64,000 nucleotides of DNA from Agathobaculum sp. NTUH-O15-33 (GTDB lineage Bacteria > Bacillota > Clostridia > Oscillospirales > Butyricicoccaceae): NCBI RefSeq assembly GCF_033193315.1, contig NZ_CP136187.1, positions 3,045,501 through 3,109,500 on the forward strand. The letters run 5' to 3'. Positions 40,066 through 49,298 of this stretch are shown piece by piece (positions within the stretch are counted from its first letter, which is position 1; every line of letters starts with the position of its first letter). Both the position numbers and the translations under genes were made by a program. The notes under the pieces are model-generated. The model did no database searches and was not told where the DNA came from. It saw nothing but the letters and a program-made list of their open reading frames with translations.

Positions 40066-40226
40066 AAGTTATCAGCCCCTACCGGCGGCGTTGGCCGCCG
40101 CAACATTAAAATCTATTTTTGCGCATTATGAGATCGCCTTTTGTTCATTCTACCACAAATTAAGCGAAAAGTCTTTACCCGATCACGCCGTACGGCCGCG
40201 CTTATAGGCAGCCGTTCACACGAAAT

Positions 40227-40265
40227 GCCGCCTGCAAGCAAAGCATTCTTGCAGGCGGCGTTTTT
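40227..40265. terminator. Hairpin with U run on the plus strand
   Basis: Perfect 12-bp stem GCCGCCTGCAAG and complement, then GTTTTT in the plus direction. Flanking genes are both on minus, where it may still end the dehydrogenase transcript. Confidence 0.5.
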
Positions 40266-40279
40266 CTTTTGGAAAAAGC

Positions 40280-41383
40280 TTAAAAATCAAACGTGGTGGT
40301 CAGCTCCATGGTTCTGCCGGTCTCCGCGGCTTCGTACCCTTTTTCGATGATCTCAATGACGTGAGCGGCGCGGTCCGCCGTGTTGAGCGGCTTTTCTCCG
40401 GTTTCCATACATGCGCAGATATGCAGCACATCCTGCACGGTGTGCACGGTTTCAGGCTTGCTGGGCGCGGCGATATCCTCCGCGGGCTGATACCAGCCGT
40501 ATGTACTGCCATTGACCGGCTGGCTGGTATAGTACTCAAGCGGCACCTCCCGCTTGCTCCAACCGCCGATGCGGGCAATGCCCTTGGTGCCGAACATTTC
40601 CACCAGCGGCCCGCAGCGGAACTGCGGCGTGCAGAAATTACCGGTGATGGCCGCAAAGCGGCTTTCGCCAAAGTCGATCAGCAGGTAGGTGTTGTCATCC
40701 ATTTGCACATCCAGCTTTTTGCCGTTCCAGAAGCGGTCGGGCTCGGCAATGCCGGAAAAACCGCACACGCGCTTGGCGGGACCGAGCAGATTGACCAGCG
40801 TGGTGATGGAATACACCGCAACGTCGCCCATCGGTCCGCCGCCCTTTTTGTAATACTGGGAGGGATCGATGCCGAAAAGCTCCTGCTTTTCATGCCCGGG
40901 ATGACCGCCGAAGCCGCGCGCCCAGCACACCTTGCCCAGCACGCCTTGCTCCATCAGCTTTTTAACCTCTTGATTTTCCGCGAGCACCATCTGGCCCGGC
41001 GCGGCGCACAGGATCAGGCCCTTTTCTTTTGCCAGCGCGACCAGCTCGGTCGCTTCCGCGGCGGTCTCGGTAAAGGTTTTTTGACAGTACACGTTCTTAC
41101 CCGCGAGCAGCGCCTTTTTCACCTGCTGATAGTGCAGCGGGATGGGCGATAACACGATCAGCAGATCCATATCGGCTTCGGCCAGCATTGCGTCATAATC
41201 CGTGTAGGCCTTTGCCGAAAAACCGAACTTTTCAATGTGCTCCGCCGCGCGACCGGACACCGGATCGCAGATCGCGGTCACTTCCACCAGATCGCGGATA
41301 TCCTCGCGGACAAACGCCGGATAATAATCGGTATAGGCAATGAAGCCGCTGCCCAAAACCGCCAATTTAGTTGCCTTGCTCAT
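40280..41383 (-). CDS. Gfo/Idh/MocA-family oxidoreductase
   Basis: 367 residues. The Rossmann start KLAVLGSGFIAYTDYYPAFV, then the catalytic-lysine region NVYCQKTFTETAAEA, where the usual EKP reads QKT. GGGPMGDVAVYSITTLVNLLG is the substrate-binding segment of the C-terminal domain. Probably an NAD(P)-linked sugar dehydrogenase. It lies 19 bases from a second dehydrogenase upstream, so both belong to the sugar operon. Substrate unknown. ATG after AGAGG. Confidence 0.85.
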   Translation of the reverse strand: MSKATKLAVLGSGFIAYTDYYPAFVREDIRDLVEVTAICDPVSGRAAEHIEKFGFSAKAYTDYDAMLAEADMDLLIVLSPIPLHYQQVKKALLAGKNVYCQKTFTETAAEATELVALAKEKGLILCAAPGQMVLAENQEVKKLMEQGVLGKVCWARGFGGHPGHEKQELFGIDPSQYYKKGGGPMGDVAVYSITTLVNLLGPAKRVCGFSGIAEPDRFWNGKKLDVQMDDNTYLLIDFGESRFAAITGNFCTPQFRCGPLVEMFGTKGIARIGGWSKREVPLEYYTSQPVNGSTYGWYQPAEDIAAPSKPETVHTVQDVLHICACMETGEKPLNTADRAAHVIEIIEKGYEAAETGRTMELTTTFDF

Positions 41384-41402
41384 AATAATAACCTCTTTTC
41401 AT

Positions 41403-42401
41403 CTATTTTGTTGAAACATCGTATTGCAGGCCAATCCGCTCCCGTATTGTATCCATGCAGCGCATGACCCGACATGTCGTTTCGATCGGGATCACGTCGC
41501 TGTCGGTCTTGCCGTCGCGGACGCACTGGTTAAACGCGCGGATCATAAAATCGTGGTGCTCCTTCTGGGTGGACACCGAGCCGCCGAACGACCGGGTCTC
41601 CCATTCGCCGCCGTGCATTTTAATATCGTACGAGGTGGAGTACCAGATGTTATCGATAAAGATTTTCCCCTTGGTGCCGACGATCGTCCAATCCTGCCGC
41701 TCCTCGGATTCGATGGAGGCGTTCAGATAGACCGTGCAGCCGTTTTCGTATTGGTACAAGATCGAGGTGGTCTGGTCCACGCCGGTCTCGCCGAAATGCG
41801 CCTGCGCGTCGATACGCACCGGATCGCCTCCCGCGAAGAAATCCGCGAGCGACGTGACGTACACGCCCACATCCATCAGCGCTCCGCCGCCGAGTTTGCG
41901 GTTGAACATGCGACCCTGCGGCTGATAGGGCGTGATAAAGCTGCAATGGCCCTCCATCAGCACGATATCGCCCAGCGCGCCTTCCAACAGCTTTTGTCTG
42001 GCGTCCTGAAACTCCGGTTTGAACCGCGTCCACATGGCCTCCATCAGCAGCAGTCCCTTTTGTTTGGCCAGCGCCATGACCTCTTCCAGTTCCGCCGCGC
42101 ATAAGGTGATGGGCTTGACGCAAAGCACATGCTTGCCGTGCTCCAGCGCCAGCTTGATCCCCTCCTTATGGAAGCAGTGCGGCGTTGCCACATATACCGC
42201 GTCGATCTCCGGATCTTGCAGCATTTCCTCGGGCGAGCCGTAGGCGCGCGGCACGGAAAATTCCTTTTGATACGCCTTTGCGATCTCCAGCGATACATCC
42301 GCTATGGCAATGATCTCGCTGTTATCGATCGTTTGGTTCGTTTTGGCGAACATATGCGCGATCCAGCCCGAACCGATAACGCCCCACTTGATTGTTTTCA
42401 T
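41403..42401 (-). CDS. Gfo/Idh/MocA-family oxidoreductase
   Basis: 332 residues starting MKTIKWGVIGSGWIAHMFAK. Lysine block HVLCVKPITLCAAELEEVM (EKP position VKP), then KLGGGALMDVGVYVTSLADFF, the segment found in dihydrodiol/glucose-fructose oxidoreductase-like members. Start ATG after AAAGGAG; the frame stays open far upstream into the permease gene, but that part encodes nothing recognisable. Together with its neighbour it probably carries out two oxidation/reduction steps on the sugar imported by the adjacent ABC system. Confidence 0.85.
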   Translation of the reverse strand: MKTIKWGVIGSGWIAHMFAKTNQTIDNSEIIAIADVSLEIAKAYQKEFSVPRAYGSPEEMLQDPEIDAVYVATPHCFHKEGIKLALEHGKHVLCVKPITLCAAELEEVMALAKQKGLLLMEAMWTRFKPEFQDARQKLLEGALGDIVLMEGHCSFITPYQPQGRMFNRKLGGGALMDVGVYVTSLADFFAGGDPVRIDAQAHFGETGVDQTTSILYQYENGCTVYLNASIESEERQDWTIVGTKGKIFIDNIWYSTSYDIKMHGGEWETRSFGGSVSTQKEHHDFMIRAFNQCVRDGKTDSDVIPIETTCRVMRCMDTIRERIGLQYDVSTK

Positions 42402-42445
42402 ACCAGTCTCCTTTCCGCTTATAACACAAATAGATAGCCGGCCTT

Positions 42446-43648
42446 TTATTGACGCACATTCTTGTGCATATCCATAGCGACCGCGGTGGCGATGATCACG
42501 CCTTTGATCACTTGCTGCCACATGGGATCGAGGCCAATGAAGTTTAAGCCGTACGAAATGATGTTGAAGATCAATACGCCGATGAACACGCCGCTGACCT
42601 TGCCACCGCCGCCCGAAATGGAGAAGCCGCCGACCACGCAGGAGGCGATCGCGTCCATTTCGTAGTTGGTGCCGTAAACGTTGGTCGCGCCCGCCGTCCG
42701 CGTCGCTTCCATGATACCGGCGCAGCCGTACAGCACGCTGGCCAGCAGAAACAGGCAAAAGATCGTTAGCCGCACGTTGATGCCCGAAACCACGGCGGCC
42801 TGCCGGTTGCCGCCGACCGCGTATATGTTTTTGCCAAATTCGGTGTAATTGAGGATGAACCACATGATCGCCATGATGCCCAGCGCGATGGGGATCAAAA
42901 TCGGTATCTCGCCGAACAGCCTCGTCTGGCCGATCGCCGCGAAATCCTCCCGCAGACCGCCGACGGGCTGCGAGCCGTTCAGGCCATAGTAAAGCGAGTT
43001 AGAGCCGTAAATGATGACCTGCGTGGCCAGCGTGGCAATGATGGCGGGCACATCGAACACCGCGACCAGCGCCCCGCAGAGCGCGCCGAACAGCATGCAG
43101 ACCAACAGCGCGACGCCGATACCGACCACGAGCGGCAGCTTCGGCAGATTTGGGAAAAACAGATTGGCGTAATCGCGGTCCTGCAGCAGCGACGAGCTGA
43201 CCACCGCCGACAGGCCGACCATGCGCCCCGTGGTCAGATCGCACCCGCCGATCAGGATCGCCAGACCGCCGCCCAGCGCGACCACCAGCCGGGGCGACAT
43301 CTGCGTGAGGATGTCGCGCATGACGCGAAGCTGCAAAAACTTGGGCTGTACCACCGCGATGAGCACGACCAGCGCGACCAACGCGATGATGAGCGCGTTA
43401 TCGCCAATCAAGTGCATGACATGGCGGCGGGACAGATCGACCGTGTCCGCATACCGTTTTTTGCGCACCGCCATATCCAACGCGCCGACCGCGACGGCCA
43501 CGCCGATCACGATGAGGTAAAGCGGCAGATCGTAAATGCTTTTAGGACCGATCCCATGCAGCAGCACGCCCACGGCCGCAACGGCCGCGCCGGCAAGCAA
43601 CTGGATCGACGCATATCGTTTTCTGGTGATGGTTCCTTGTTTGGTCAT
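42446..43648 (-). CDS. Sugar ABC transporter permease (MglC/XylH-like)
   Basis: 400 residues with about ten to twelve membrane segments. Family markers: LVVALGGGLAILIGGCDLTTGRMVGLSAV, FDVPAIIATLATQVIIYG, GKNIYAVGGNRQAAVVSGI and MDAIASCVVGGFSISGGGGK. Longer at the N-terminus than RbsC, as in MglC/XylH types. Start overlaps the stop of the (broken) ATPase gene by four bases. The transporter would need a functional ATPase, so import depends on whether the neighbour is really inactive or another ATPase substitutes. Confidence 0.9.
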   Translation of the reverse strand: MTKQGTITRKRYASIQLLAGAAVAAVGVLLHGIGPKSIYDLPLYLIVIGVAVAVGALDMAVRKKRYADTVDLSRRHVMHLIGDNALIIALVALVVLIAVVQPKFLQLRVMRDILTQMSPRLVVALGGGLAILIGGCDLTTGRMVGLSAVVSSSLLQDRDYANLFFPNLPKLPLVVGIGVALLVCMLFGALCGALVAVFDVPAIIATLATQVIIYGSNSLYYGLNGSQPVGGLREDFAAIGQTRLFGEIPILIPIALGIMAIMWFILNYTEFGKNIYAVGGNRQAAVVSGINVRLTIFCLFLLASVLYGCAGIMEATRTAGATNVYGTNYEMDAIASCVVGGFSISGGGGKVSGVFIGVLIFNIISYGLNFIGLDPMWQQVIKGVIIATAVAMDMHKNVRQ

Positions 43649-45178
43649 TCTTTCATGCCCTCCATCCTCATTTCGTTTTCAAACGCCGTGGCGAGACGCA
43701 TGACGCTGACCTGCGACGCCTCCGCGCGCTCTAACATACCGGTCATCCGCCCGGCGCACATCACCATGACGCGGTCGCTCATGCCCAAAAGCTCGGGCAT
43801 TTCGGAGGAGATCATGATAATGCTTTTGCCCTGCTCCGCGAGGCGGTGCATGATCACATAGATTTCGTATTTCGCGCCGACGTCGATGCCGCGCGTCGGT
43901 TCGTCCAGAATCAGGATATCCGGGTCGACGAGCAGCCACCGTGCAAGCAGCATCTTCTGCTGGTTGCCGCCCGAGAGATTGCGCGCCAGCGCTTCGATCC
44001 CCGGCGTTCGCACGTTCAACTCCTTGCAGTATTCGCCGCCCTCCCGCCGGCGGCGTTTGGTGTCGATCACACGGATCGGCCCTCGCCCGTAGCTGTGCTG
44101 ATTGGCGACGACGATATTATCCAAAACGGACAGCCCGCCGAAAATGCCGTTTTTGCGGCGTTCCTCCGTCAAAAGGACGATACCGTTGCGTTTGGCGTCC
44201 CGCGGCGAGCGCACCGTGATCTTGGCCCCATTTTTATAGAGCGCGCCGCTCTCGATCGGGCGCAGGCCGAATATCGATTCGACCAGCTCGGTGCGCTGCG
44301 CGCCCACCAAACCGCCGATGCCCAATATCTCGCCCCGGCGCAGTGTGAAGCTGACGTTTTGAAACGACATGCTGTCGCCCGATGTATAGTTTTCCACCCG
44401 CAGCACCTCCTCGTCCCGCGGGGCGTAGTGCTTTTCCGGGAAGCGGCTCGACAGGGTGCGCCCTACCATGGTATTGACGATAAAATCCGTCGTCATGCCC
44501 TCGCACGATCAGGTGCCCTGATAGGCGCCGTCGCGCATGATGGTGATTTCGTCGCAGATCGTAAGAATCTCATCGATCTTGTGCGAGATAAAGATCACCG
44601 AACGGTTTTCCGCCTTGAGCTGACGGATGATGCGGAACAAGTGCTCGGTCTCGGTATCGGTAAGCGACGAGGTCGGCTCGTCCATGATAATGATTTCCGC
44701 GTTATAGCTGACCGCTTTGGCGATCTCGGCCTGCTGCAGCTTGGAAACCGACAGATCGCGCGCCAGCACGGTGGGACTGATGCGGATATCGAGGCTTTCA
44801 AACAACGCGGCGGTCATCTCTTCCATTTTTTTATGATCGACCACCGGCCCTTTTTTTGGGAAACCGGCCGAGCCAAATGTTTTCCATGATCGGGCGAAGC
44901 GGGATGGGGCTCAGCTCCTGATGGATCATGGCGATGCCGTTTTGCAGCGCGTCGCGCGTGTCGGACAGCGCGACCTCCCTGCCGTTCAGGCGGATCGTTC
45001 CGCCGTTTGGTATGTACATGCCGAACAGGCATTTCATCAGCGTGGATTTTCCCGCGCCGTTTTCTCCCATCAATGCGTGTACGGAACCGGGCTTTACTTT
45101 CAGCGACACATCATCGAGCGCTTTGACGCCCGGGAAGCTTTTAGAGATATGCTCCATTTCCAGACGATACTCCGGCAT
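43645..45178 (-). pseudogene. Sugar ABC transporter ATP-binding protein, two coding lesions
   Basis: Reads through as a ~500-residue MglA/XylG-type double ATPase: NBD1 with GENGAGKST and IIMDEPTSSL, NBD2 with GLVGAQRTE, LSGGNQQKMLLARW and LILDEPTRGIDVGAK. Lesion 1 is a frameshift at the T7 tract 44851-44857 (sense strand A7, six needed). Lesion 2 is an in-frame TGA at 44509-44511 following RDGAYQGT, where many homologues have tryptophan, so TGG-to-TGA is likely. Start ATG ([10 protein letters not shown]) after GGAGG. Upstream and downstream transporter genes are intact. Either a recent pseudogene or sequencing errors. Confidence 0.85.
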
Positions 45179-45209
45179 TTCCTTTCCTCCATGATTTGTG
45201 GGAGAGGAC

Positions 45210-45246
45210 AAGGTCCCTGTCCCCCTGCCCGGCGGGCAGGGACTTT
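45210..45246 (-). terminator. Attenuator hairpin between binding protein and ATPase genes
   Basis: AAAGTCCCTG.../...CAGGGACCTT with an inner CCCG/CGGG helix on the minus strand. No strong U run, so partial read-through is expected. Confidence 0.55.
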
Positions 45247-45297
45247 GCCGTTCTCCGGTTTATAAGGTAACAGCTACGCTGTCAATGGGGGGCTGGG

Positions 45298-46404
45298 TCA
45301 GCTTTTATAATCTTTTTGGATCTGTTCCCAGTTGTCCTGCGAGACCTTGACGTGATCGATGCGGACATACTTTTCATCTTCTATGGCAAATCCCAAGTTT
45401 TGCTCCGTCAGCTCGGCGCCGTTCGCGGCGGCGATCAGTAGGTCGGTGCAGTAGCGCGCATAGGTTTTCGCATCGTTCAGCACCGTGCCCCACATCTGCC
45501 CGGTCGACATCGAATCAAAGCCCGCGTCCGTGCCGTCGATACCGACGACCGGGATATACTTACCGTCGCCCGGCGCGCCGGTATTATAGCCGTTTACCTT
45601 GAGCGCCTCGATACAGCCGATGGCCATATCGTCGTTGACCGCGAGCACGCCGTCGATATTTTCCAGACCGATGGAGGAGATAAAGCCGCTCATTTGGTCG
45701 TACGCGGTGGCGCGCGACCACTCGCCGACCGAATTGCCCGCCATTTCAGCGCTAACGCCCGCGTCCGCCAGTACCTTTTCAATAAACTGCGAACGCACCT
45801 CGGAGGTCGTGTCACCCACCTGCCCTTCAATTAAAATATAGCTGAACTTACCGTCGCCGTTATGATCGGCGTTATCGAACGTGTTCCAGTAATCCAGCAT
45901 CAGCTCGGCCATGAAGGTGCCGCCCTGCTCATTGTTGGAGCCCACGGTCCAGCATTTGTCATAGGTATCCATATCCTTTTTATCCGGCTCGTGTTCAAAG
46001 AATACGACCGGTAGGTCGGCATCCGCCGCGGCCCGTAAAATGATCGTGGTTGCGGTCGTATCGATAATGTTGACCATCAGGCCGTTCACGCCCTTGGTGA
46101 TATAGCCGTTCAGCGCGTCGGTCTGGTTGGGCTGGCTGCCCTGCGCGTCGCTGAATTCAAAGGAAGCGCCGTATTCCTCGGCAAATTGCTTGACATGGCT
46201 GGAAATGTTGTTGATGAAGGTGTCGTTGAACGACCAACAGGAACCGGCAAACACCATTCCCGTGCCGTCCATGGTCGCGCCGCCCGCCGCCGAGGCCCCC
46301 TCGCTATCCGCTTCGGGCGGCGCCGCGTCTTGCGAGCTCGATGTACATGCGGTCAGCGCCAGTACGGATACCGCTGCTAATAAGCCTGCCAAAAACCTTT
46401 TCAT
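45298..46404 (-). CDS. Sugar ABC transporter substrate-binding lipoprotein (MglB-like)
   Basis: 368 residues. Signal peptide MKRFLAGLLAAVSVLA and lipobox LTACTS, then a low-complexity linker. Mature domain: FNDTFINNISSHVKQFAEEY, VNGLMVNIIDTTATTIIL, LPVVFFEHEPDKKDMD, DGVLAVNDDMAIGCIEAL and VVGIDGTDAGFDSM are typical of glucose/galactose-type binding proteins. The start behind GGAGGAAAAAAGG was chosen over an in-frame upstream start. First gene of the minus-strand sugar operon; its 5' region is a long A/T-rich stretch. Confidence 0.9.
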   Translation of the reverse strand: MKRFLAGLLAAVSVLALTACTSSSQDAAPPEADSEGASAAGGATMDGTGMVFAGSCWSFNDTFINNISSHVKQFAEEYGASFEFSDAQGSQPNQTDALNGYITKGVNGLMVNIIDTTATTIILRAAADADLPVVFFEHEPDKKDMDTYDKCWTVGSNNEQGGTFMAELMLDYWNTFDNADHNGDGKFSYILIEGQVGDTTSEVRSQFIEKVLADAGVSAEMAGNSVGEWSRATAYDQMSGFISSIGLENIDGVLAVNDDMAIGCIEALKVNGYNTGAPGDGKYIPVVGIDGTDAGFDSMSTGQMWGTVLNDAKTYARYCTDLLIAAANGAELTEQNLGFAIEDEKYVRIDHVKVSQDNWEQIQKDYKS

Positions 46405-46594
46405 CCTTTTTTCCTCCTGTTTTTTTATTATCAGCACGTGTTCGTGCCAATCACAATTAATTAATATTTATAAATGTTATTAATATTATTTTTGTTATTT
46501 GAATTGTATCACTCACAATAACATTATTCCAGATGAAATTTGCACAGTAATATATTAATATTTTTATGAATTCTCACAGCCTTTCCGCAAAAAA
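46405..46594 (-). promoter_or_regulatory. A/T-rich 5' region of the second sugar operon
   Basis: About 190 bases of strongly A/T-rich sequence with repeated TTAATATT-like words, very unlike the GC-rich surroundings. It must contain the operon promoter and probably the LacI operator, but I cannot single out a convincing -35/-10 pair. Confidence 0.4.
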
Positions 46595-46773
46595 AGAAGA
46601 GCGCGTTGCAAAATAAAAGAGTTTTCTTATGTCATTCTGAACGAAGTGAAGAATCTCGCGCGAACGCGCGGATTTTACGTGAGTTTCGCGCGTTCGCGCG
46701 AGATTCTTCGTCGCTTCGCTCCTCAGAATGACAAGGATATAAAACATTCTTTTATTTTGCAACGCGCTCTTCT
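46595..46773. repeat. MITE-like palindromic element, copy A
   Basis: 179 bp bounded by perfect 26-bp inverted repeats that include GCGTTGCAAAATAAAAGA. Inside are TCATTCTGA/TCAGAATGA and a long GAATCTCGCGCGAACGCGCG-type palindrome. There is no coding capacity. A second, inverted copy lies at 59847-60011. Located between the sugar-operon leader and hisC. Confidence 0.9.
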
Positions 46774-46787
46774 GAAATACTTCAGCT

Positions 46788-47849
46788 TTATGCGCGTAGG
46801 GTCTCGCCCAGTGCCGCAAGCAGGCGGTCCATCTGTTCGTCCGTACCGATGGTAATGCGCAGATAATTATCGATGCGCGGTAAATTAAAATAACGGATAA
46901 AGAGATTCTTGGCGCGCAGCGCTTCAAAAATCTCCTTCGCCGCGCGCGCGGGGTGCGTGACAAACAGGAAATTCGACTGGCTGGGCAATACGGTAAAGCC
47001 CAGTTTGCGCATGGCCTGCGCCGCGCGGTCCCGCGTGGCGATCACCTTGCCGCAGGTCTCCCCGAAGTACGCTTCGTCCTCCACCGCGGCGGCGCCAAGG
47101 GCAAGGGCGAGCGCGTCCATGGTATAGGAGTTGTAGGAATTTTTCACCGCTTCCAACGTGGCGATCAGCGTTTCTGAACCGAGCGCATAGCCGACGCGCA
47201 GTCCCGCAAGCGAGCGGGATTTGCTCATCGTCTGCACGATCAACAGGTTTTCGTATTGCGACAGCAGCGCGACCGCGCTTTCCGCGCCAAAATCGACATA
47301 GGCTTCGTCGATGATGACGACCGAATCCGCATTGTGGGAAACAATGTCCTCGATAAAAGAAAGGGGCTCTCCCCTGCCAGTCGGCGCGTTGGGGTTGGGC
47401 AGAATGACGCCGCCGTTCGGTTTATCGTAATCGCGCGGGTTCACGCGAAATTCCGCATCGAGCGGCATATTTTCATACGGGATGCGAAACAGGTCGCACC
47501 AAACAGGGTAAAACGAATAGGTGATATCCGGATAAAGGATCGGTTTGTCCGAGCAGAAAAACGACTGGAACGCCAGCGCCAGCACATCGTCCGACCCATT
47601 TCCCAAAAAAACCTGCGACGTTTTCAGGCCAAATCGATCCGCCAGCGCGGTTTTCAGCCGCATGCCGTTCGCATCCGGGTAAATCGAAAGCGAAGCCGCG
47701 TCGAACTCACGCAGCGCGCGAAGCACGCCCGGCGCGGGCGGATAGGGGTTTTCGTTGGCGTTCAGTTTAATAATATCGGTTGTTTTGGGCTGTTCGCCCG
47801 GCACATACGGGTCAATCTTGCGCAGCTTATCCAGAAATGGCTTGTTCAT
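46788..47849 (-). CDS. hisC: Histidinol-phosphate aminotransferase HisC
   Basis: 353 residues, PLP-dependent transaminase of histidine synthesis. IIKLNANENPYPPAPGVL is the typical HisC start; VFLGNGSDDVLALAFQSFF, PNPNAPTGR and VIIDEAYVDFG bind cofactor; the aldimine lysine is in MSKSRSLAGLRVGYALG. ATG chosen at MNKPFLDK behind GGTGGAGA. No other his genes lie nearby, so it is a lone his gene and could also act on aromatic amino acids. Divergent from rarA with well-formed promoters. Confidence 0.9.
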   Translation of the reverse strand: MNKPFLDKLRKIDPYVPGEQPKTTDIIKLNANENPYPPAPGVLRALREFDAASLSIYPDANGMRLKTALADRFGLKTSQVFLGNGSDDVLALAFQSFFCSDKPILYPDITYSFYPVWCDLFRIPYENMPLDAEFRVNPRDYDKPNGGVILPNPNAPTGRGEPLSFIEDIVSHNADSVVIIDEAYVDFGAESAVALLSQYENLLIVQTMSKSRSLAGLRVGYALGSETLIATLEAVKNSYNSYTMDALALALGAAAVEDEAYFGETCGKVIATRDRAAQAMRKLGFTVLPSQSNFLFVTHPARAAKEIFEALRAKNLFIRYFNLPRIDNYLRITIGTDEQMDRLLAALGETLRA

Positions 47850-47891
47850 CGGTCTCTCCACCTTACCTTATGACGTTATCGGATGTTTCAT

Positions 47892-47920
47892 AGTTTATCA
47901 CGATAAATTACGAAAGTCAA
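47892..47920 (-). promoter_or_regulatory. hisC promoter
   Basis: Minus strand TTGACT, 17 bases, TAAACT. Confidence 0.7.
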
Positions 47921-47931
47921 GTTGTTTTCCG

Positions 47932-47950
47932 TGAAATTATATGATATGAT
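47932..47950 (+). promoter_or_regulatory. rarA promoter
   Basis: TTGTTT, 17 bases, TATGAT, back-to-back with the hisC promoter. Confidence 0.6.
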
Positions 47951-47992
47951 TTTACCACATGATAACGAATGGGAAAAGGGGGAAGCGCTCAA

Positions 47993-49243
47993 GTGTATCA
48001 GCCCTTGGCGGACAAGCTCCGCCCTAAAACGCTGGACGATGTGGTGGGCCAGCGGCACCTGCTCGGCCCGGGGTGTTTGCTGCGCCGCGTAATCGAAAGC
48101 GGCAATGTTCCAAATATGATTTTTTACGGCCCCTCCGGCGTTGGCAAAACGACGGTGGCCTCCATCATCGCAAAGCAAACCGAACGCAAGCTGTACCACT
48201 TAAACGCCACGACCTCCGGCATTGCGGATATCAAGGCCATCATCGACGAGCTTGACACTTTTTTAGCGCCGAACGGCGCGCTGGTATATCTGGACGAAAT
48301 CCAGTATTTCAACAAGAAGCAGCAGCAGAGCCTTTTGGAATTTATCGAAACCGGCAAGATGACACTGATCGCTTCCACCACGGACAATCCCTATTTTTGC
48401 ATCTATAACGCGGTGCTCAGCCGGTCGACGGTTTTTGAGTTCAAGCCCGTCGAAGCGGCGGAAACTGAGAAAGCCGTACTGAGGGCGCTCGGCAGCGTGA
48501 CCGAGGGCAAGGATATACCGGTGGAGGACGGCGTGGCCGCGCATATCGCGCAGGCGGTCGGCGGCGACGTGCGCAAGGCGCTCGGCGCGGTCGAACTGCT
48601 CGCGGCGGGCGCGGGCAAGGCGGGCATTACGCTCGCGGACGCGGAGACCGCCGCCCAGCGCTCCTCCATGCGGTACGACCGCGACGGAGACAGCCATTAT
48701 GATATTTTATCCGCCCTGCAAAAATCCGTGCGCGGCTCCGACCCGGACGCGGCGCTGCATTATCTGGCCCGGCTGCTCGCGGCGGGCGACCTGCCCTCCG
48801 CCGCGCGGCGCATCCTTGTAATCGCGGCGGAGGACGTGGGGCTTGCCTATCCGCAGTGCATGCCCATCGTCAAGGCGTGCGTGGACACCGCGTTCCAACT
48901 CGGCCTGCCCGAGGCGCGCATCCCGCTGGCCGAGGCCGTGCTTTTGATGGCCACCGCGCCCAAATCCAACAGCGCGAGCGCCGCGATCGAAGCCGCCATG
49001 CAGGACGTACAGTCGGGCCGGGCGGGCGACATCCCCGCCCATCTGAAGGACGCGCATTATGCGGGCGCCTCTAAAATGGGGCGCGGGCTGACCTACCGTT
49101 TCCCGCACGATTATCCGAACCACTGGGTGCAGCAGCAATACCTGCCGGACGAAATACGCGCCGCGCGCTATTACGAATACGGCCCGAACAAGACAGAGCA
49201 AGCGGCCAAGACCTACTGGGACCGGGTCAAAAACGGCAAATAA
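47993..49243 (+). CDS. rarA: Replication-associated recombination protein RarA/MgsA (AAA+ ATPase)
   Basis: About 416 residues; a clamp-loader-like ATPase acting at stalled replication forks. N-terminal PLADKLRPKTLDDVVGQRHL, Walker A FYGPSGVGKTT, Walker B VYLDEIQYF, sensor region LIASTTDNPYF, and the C-terminal RarA block SSMRYDRDGDSHYDILSALQ, with RILVIAAEDVGLAYP and GLTYRFPHDYPNHWV. GTG at 47993 gives the family-typical start (VYQPLADKLRP) at a good distance from AAGGGGG; ATG at 47969 is the alternative. Confidence 0.92.
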   Translation: MYQPLADKLRPKTLDDVVGQRHLLGPGCLLRRVIESGNVPNMIFYGPSGVGKTTVASIIAKQTERKLYHLNATTSGIADIKAIIDELDTFLAPNGALVYLDEIQYFNKKQQQSLLEFIETGKMTLIASTTDNPYFCIYNAVLSRSTVFEFKPVEAAETEKAVLRALGSVTEGKDIPVEDGVAAHIAQAVGGDVRKALGAVELLAAGAGKAGITLADAETAAQRSSMRYDRDGDSHYDILSALQKSVRGSDPDAALHYLARLLAAGDLPSAARRILVIAAEDVGLAYPQCMPIVKACVDTAFQLGLPEARIPLAEAVLLMATAPKSNSASAAIEAAMQDVQSGRAGDIPAHLKDAHYAGASKMGRGLTYRFPHDYPNHWVQQQYLPDEIRAARYYEYGPNKTEQAAKTYWDRVKNGK

Positions 49244-49298
49244 TATAACATAAGGCGAACAGCCGGCCTCTTTGCCGATTGTTCGCCTTAAAGTTTGG

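Noticed and set aside
42402..42863. N-terminal extension of the dehydrogenase frame to 486 codons
   Set aside because: The extension lies in another frame of the permease gene; the start at MKTIKWGVIGSG has a proper AAAGGAG and family N-terminus.
44509..44511. In-frame TGA considered as a selenocysteine codon
   Set aside because: The position is a likely tryptophan in ABC ATPases, there is no redox context, and the gene carries a second, unrelated frameshift.
44851..44857. A7 tract considered as programmed frameshifting or slippage
   Set aside because: Restoring the frame requires losing one base, and the downstream in-frame TGA would still stop translation; a damaged gene or base-call error is simpler.
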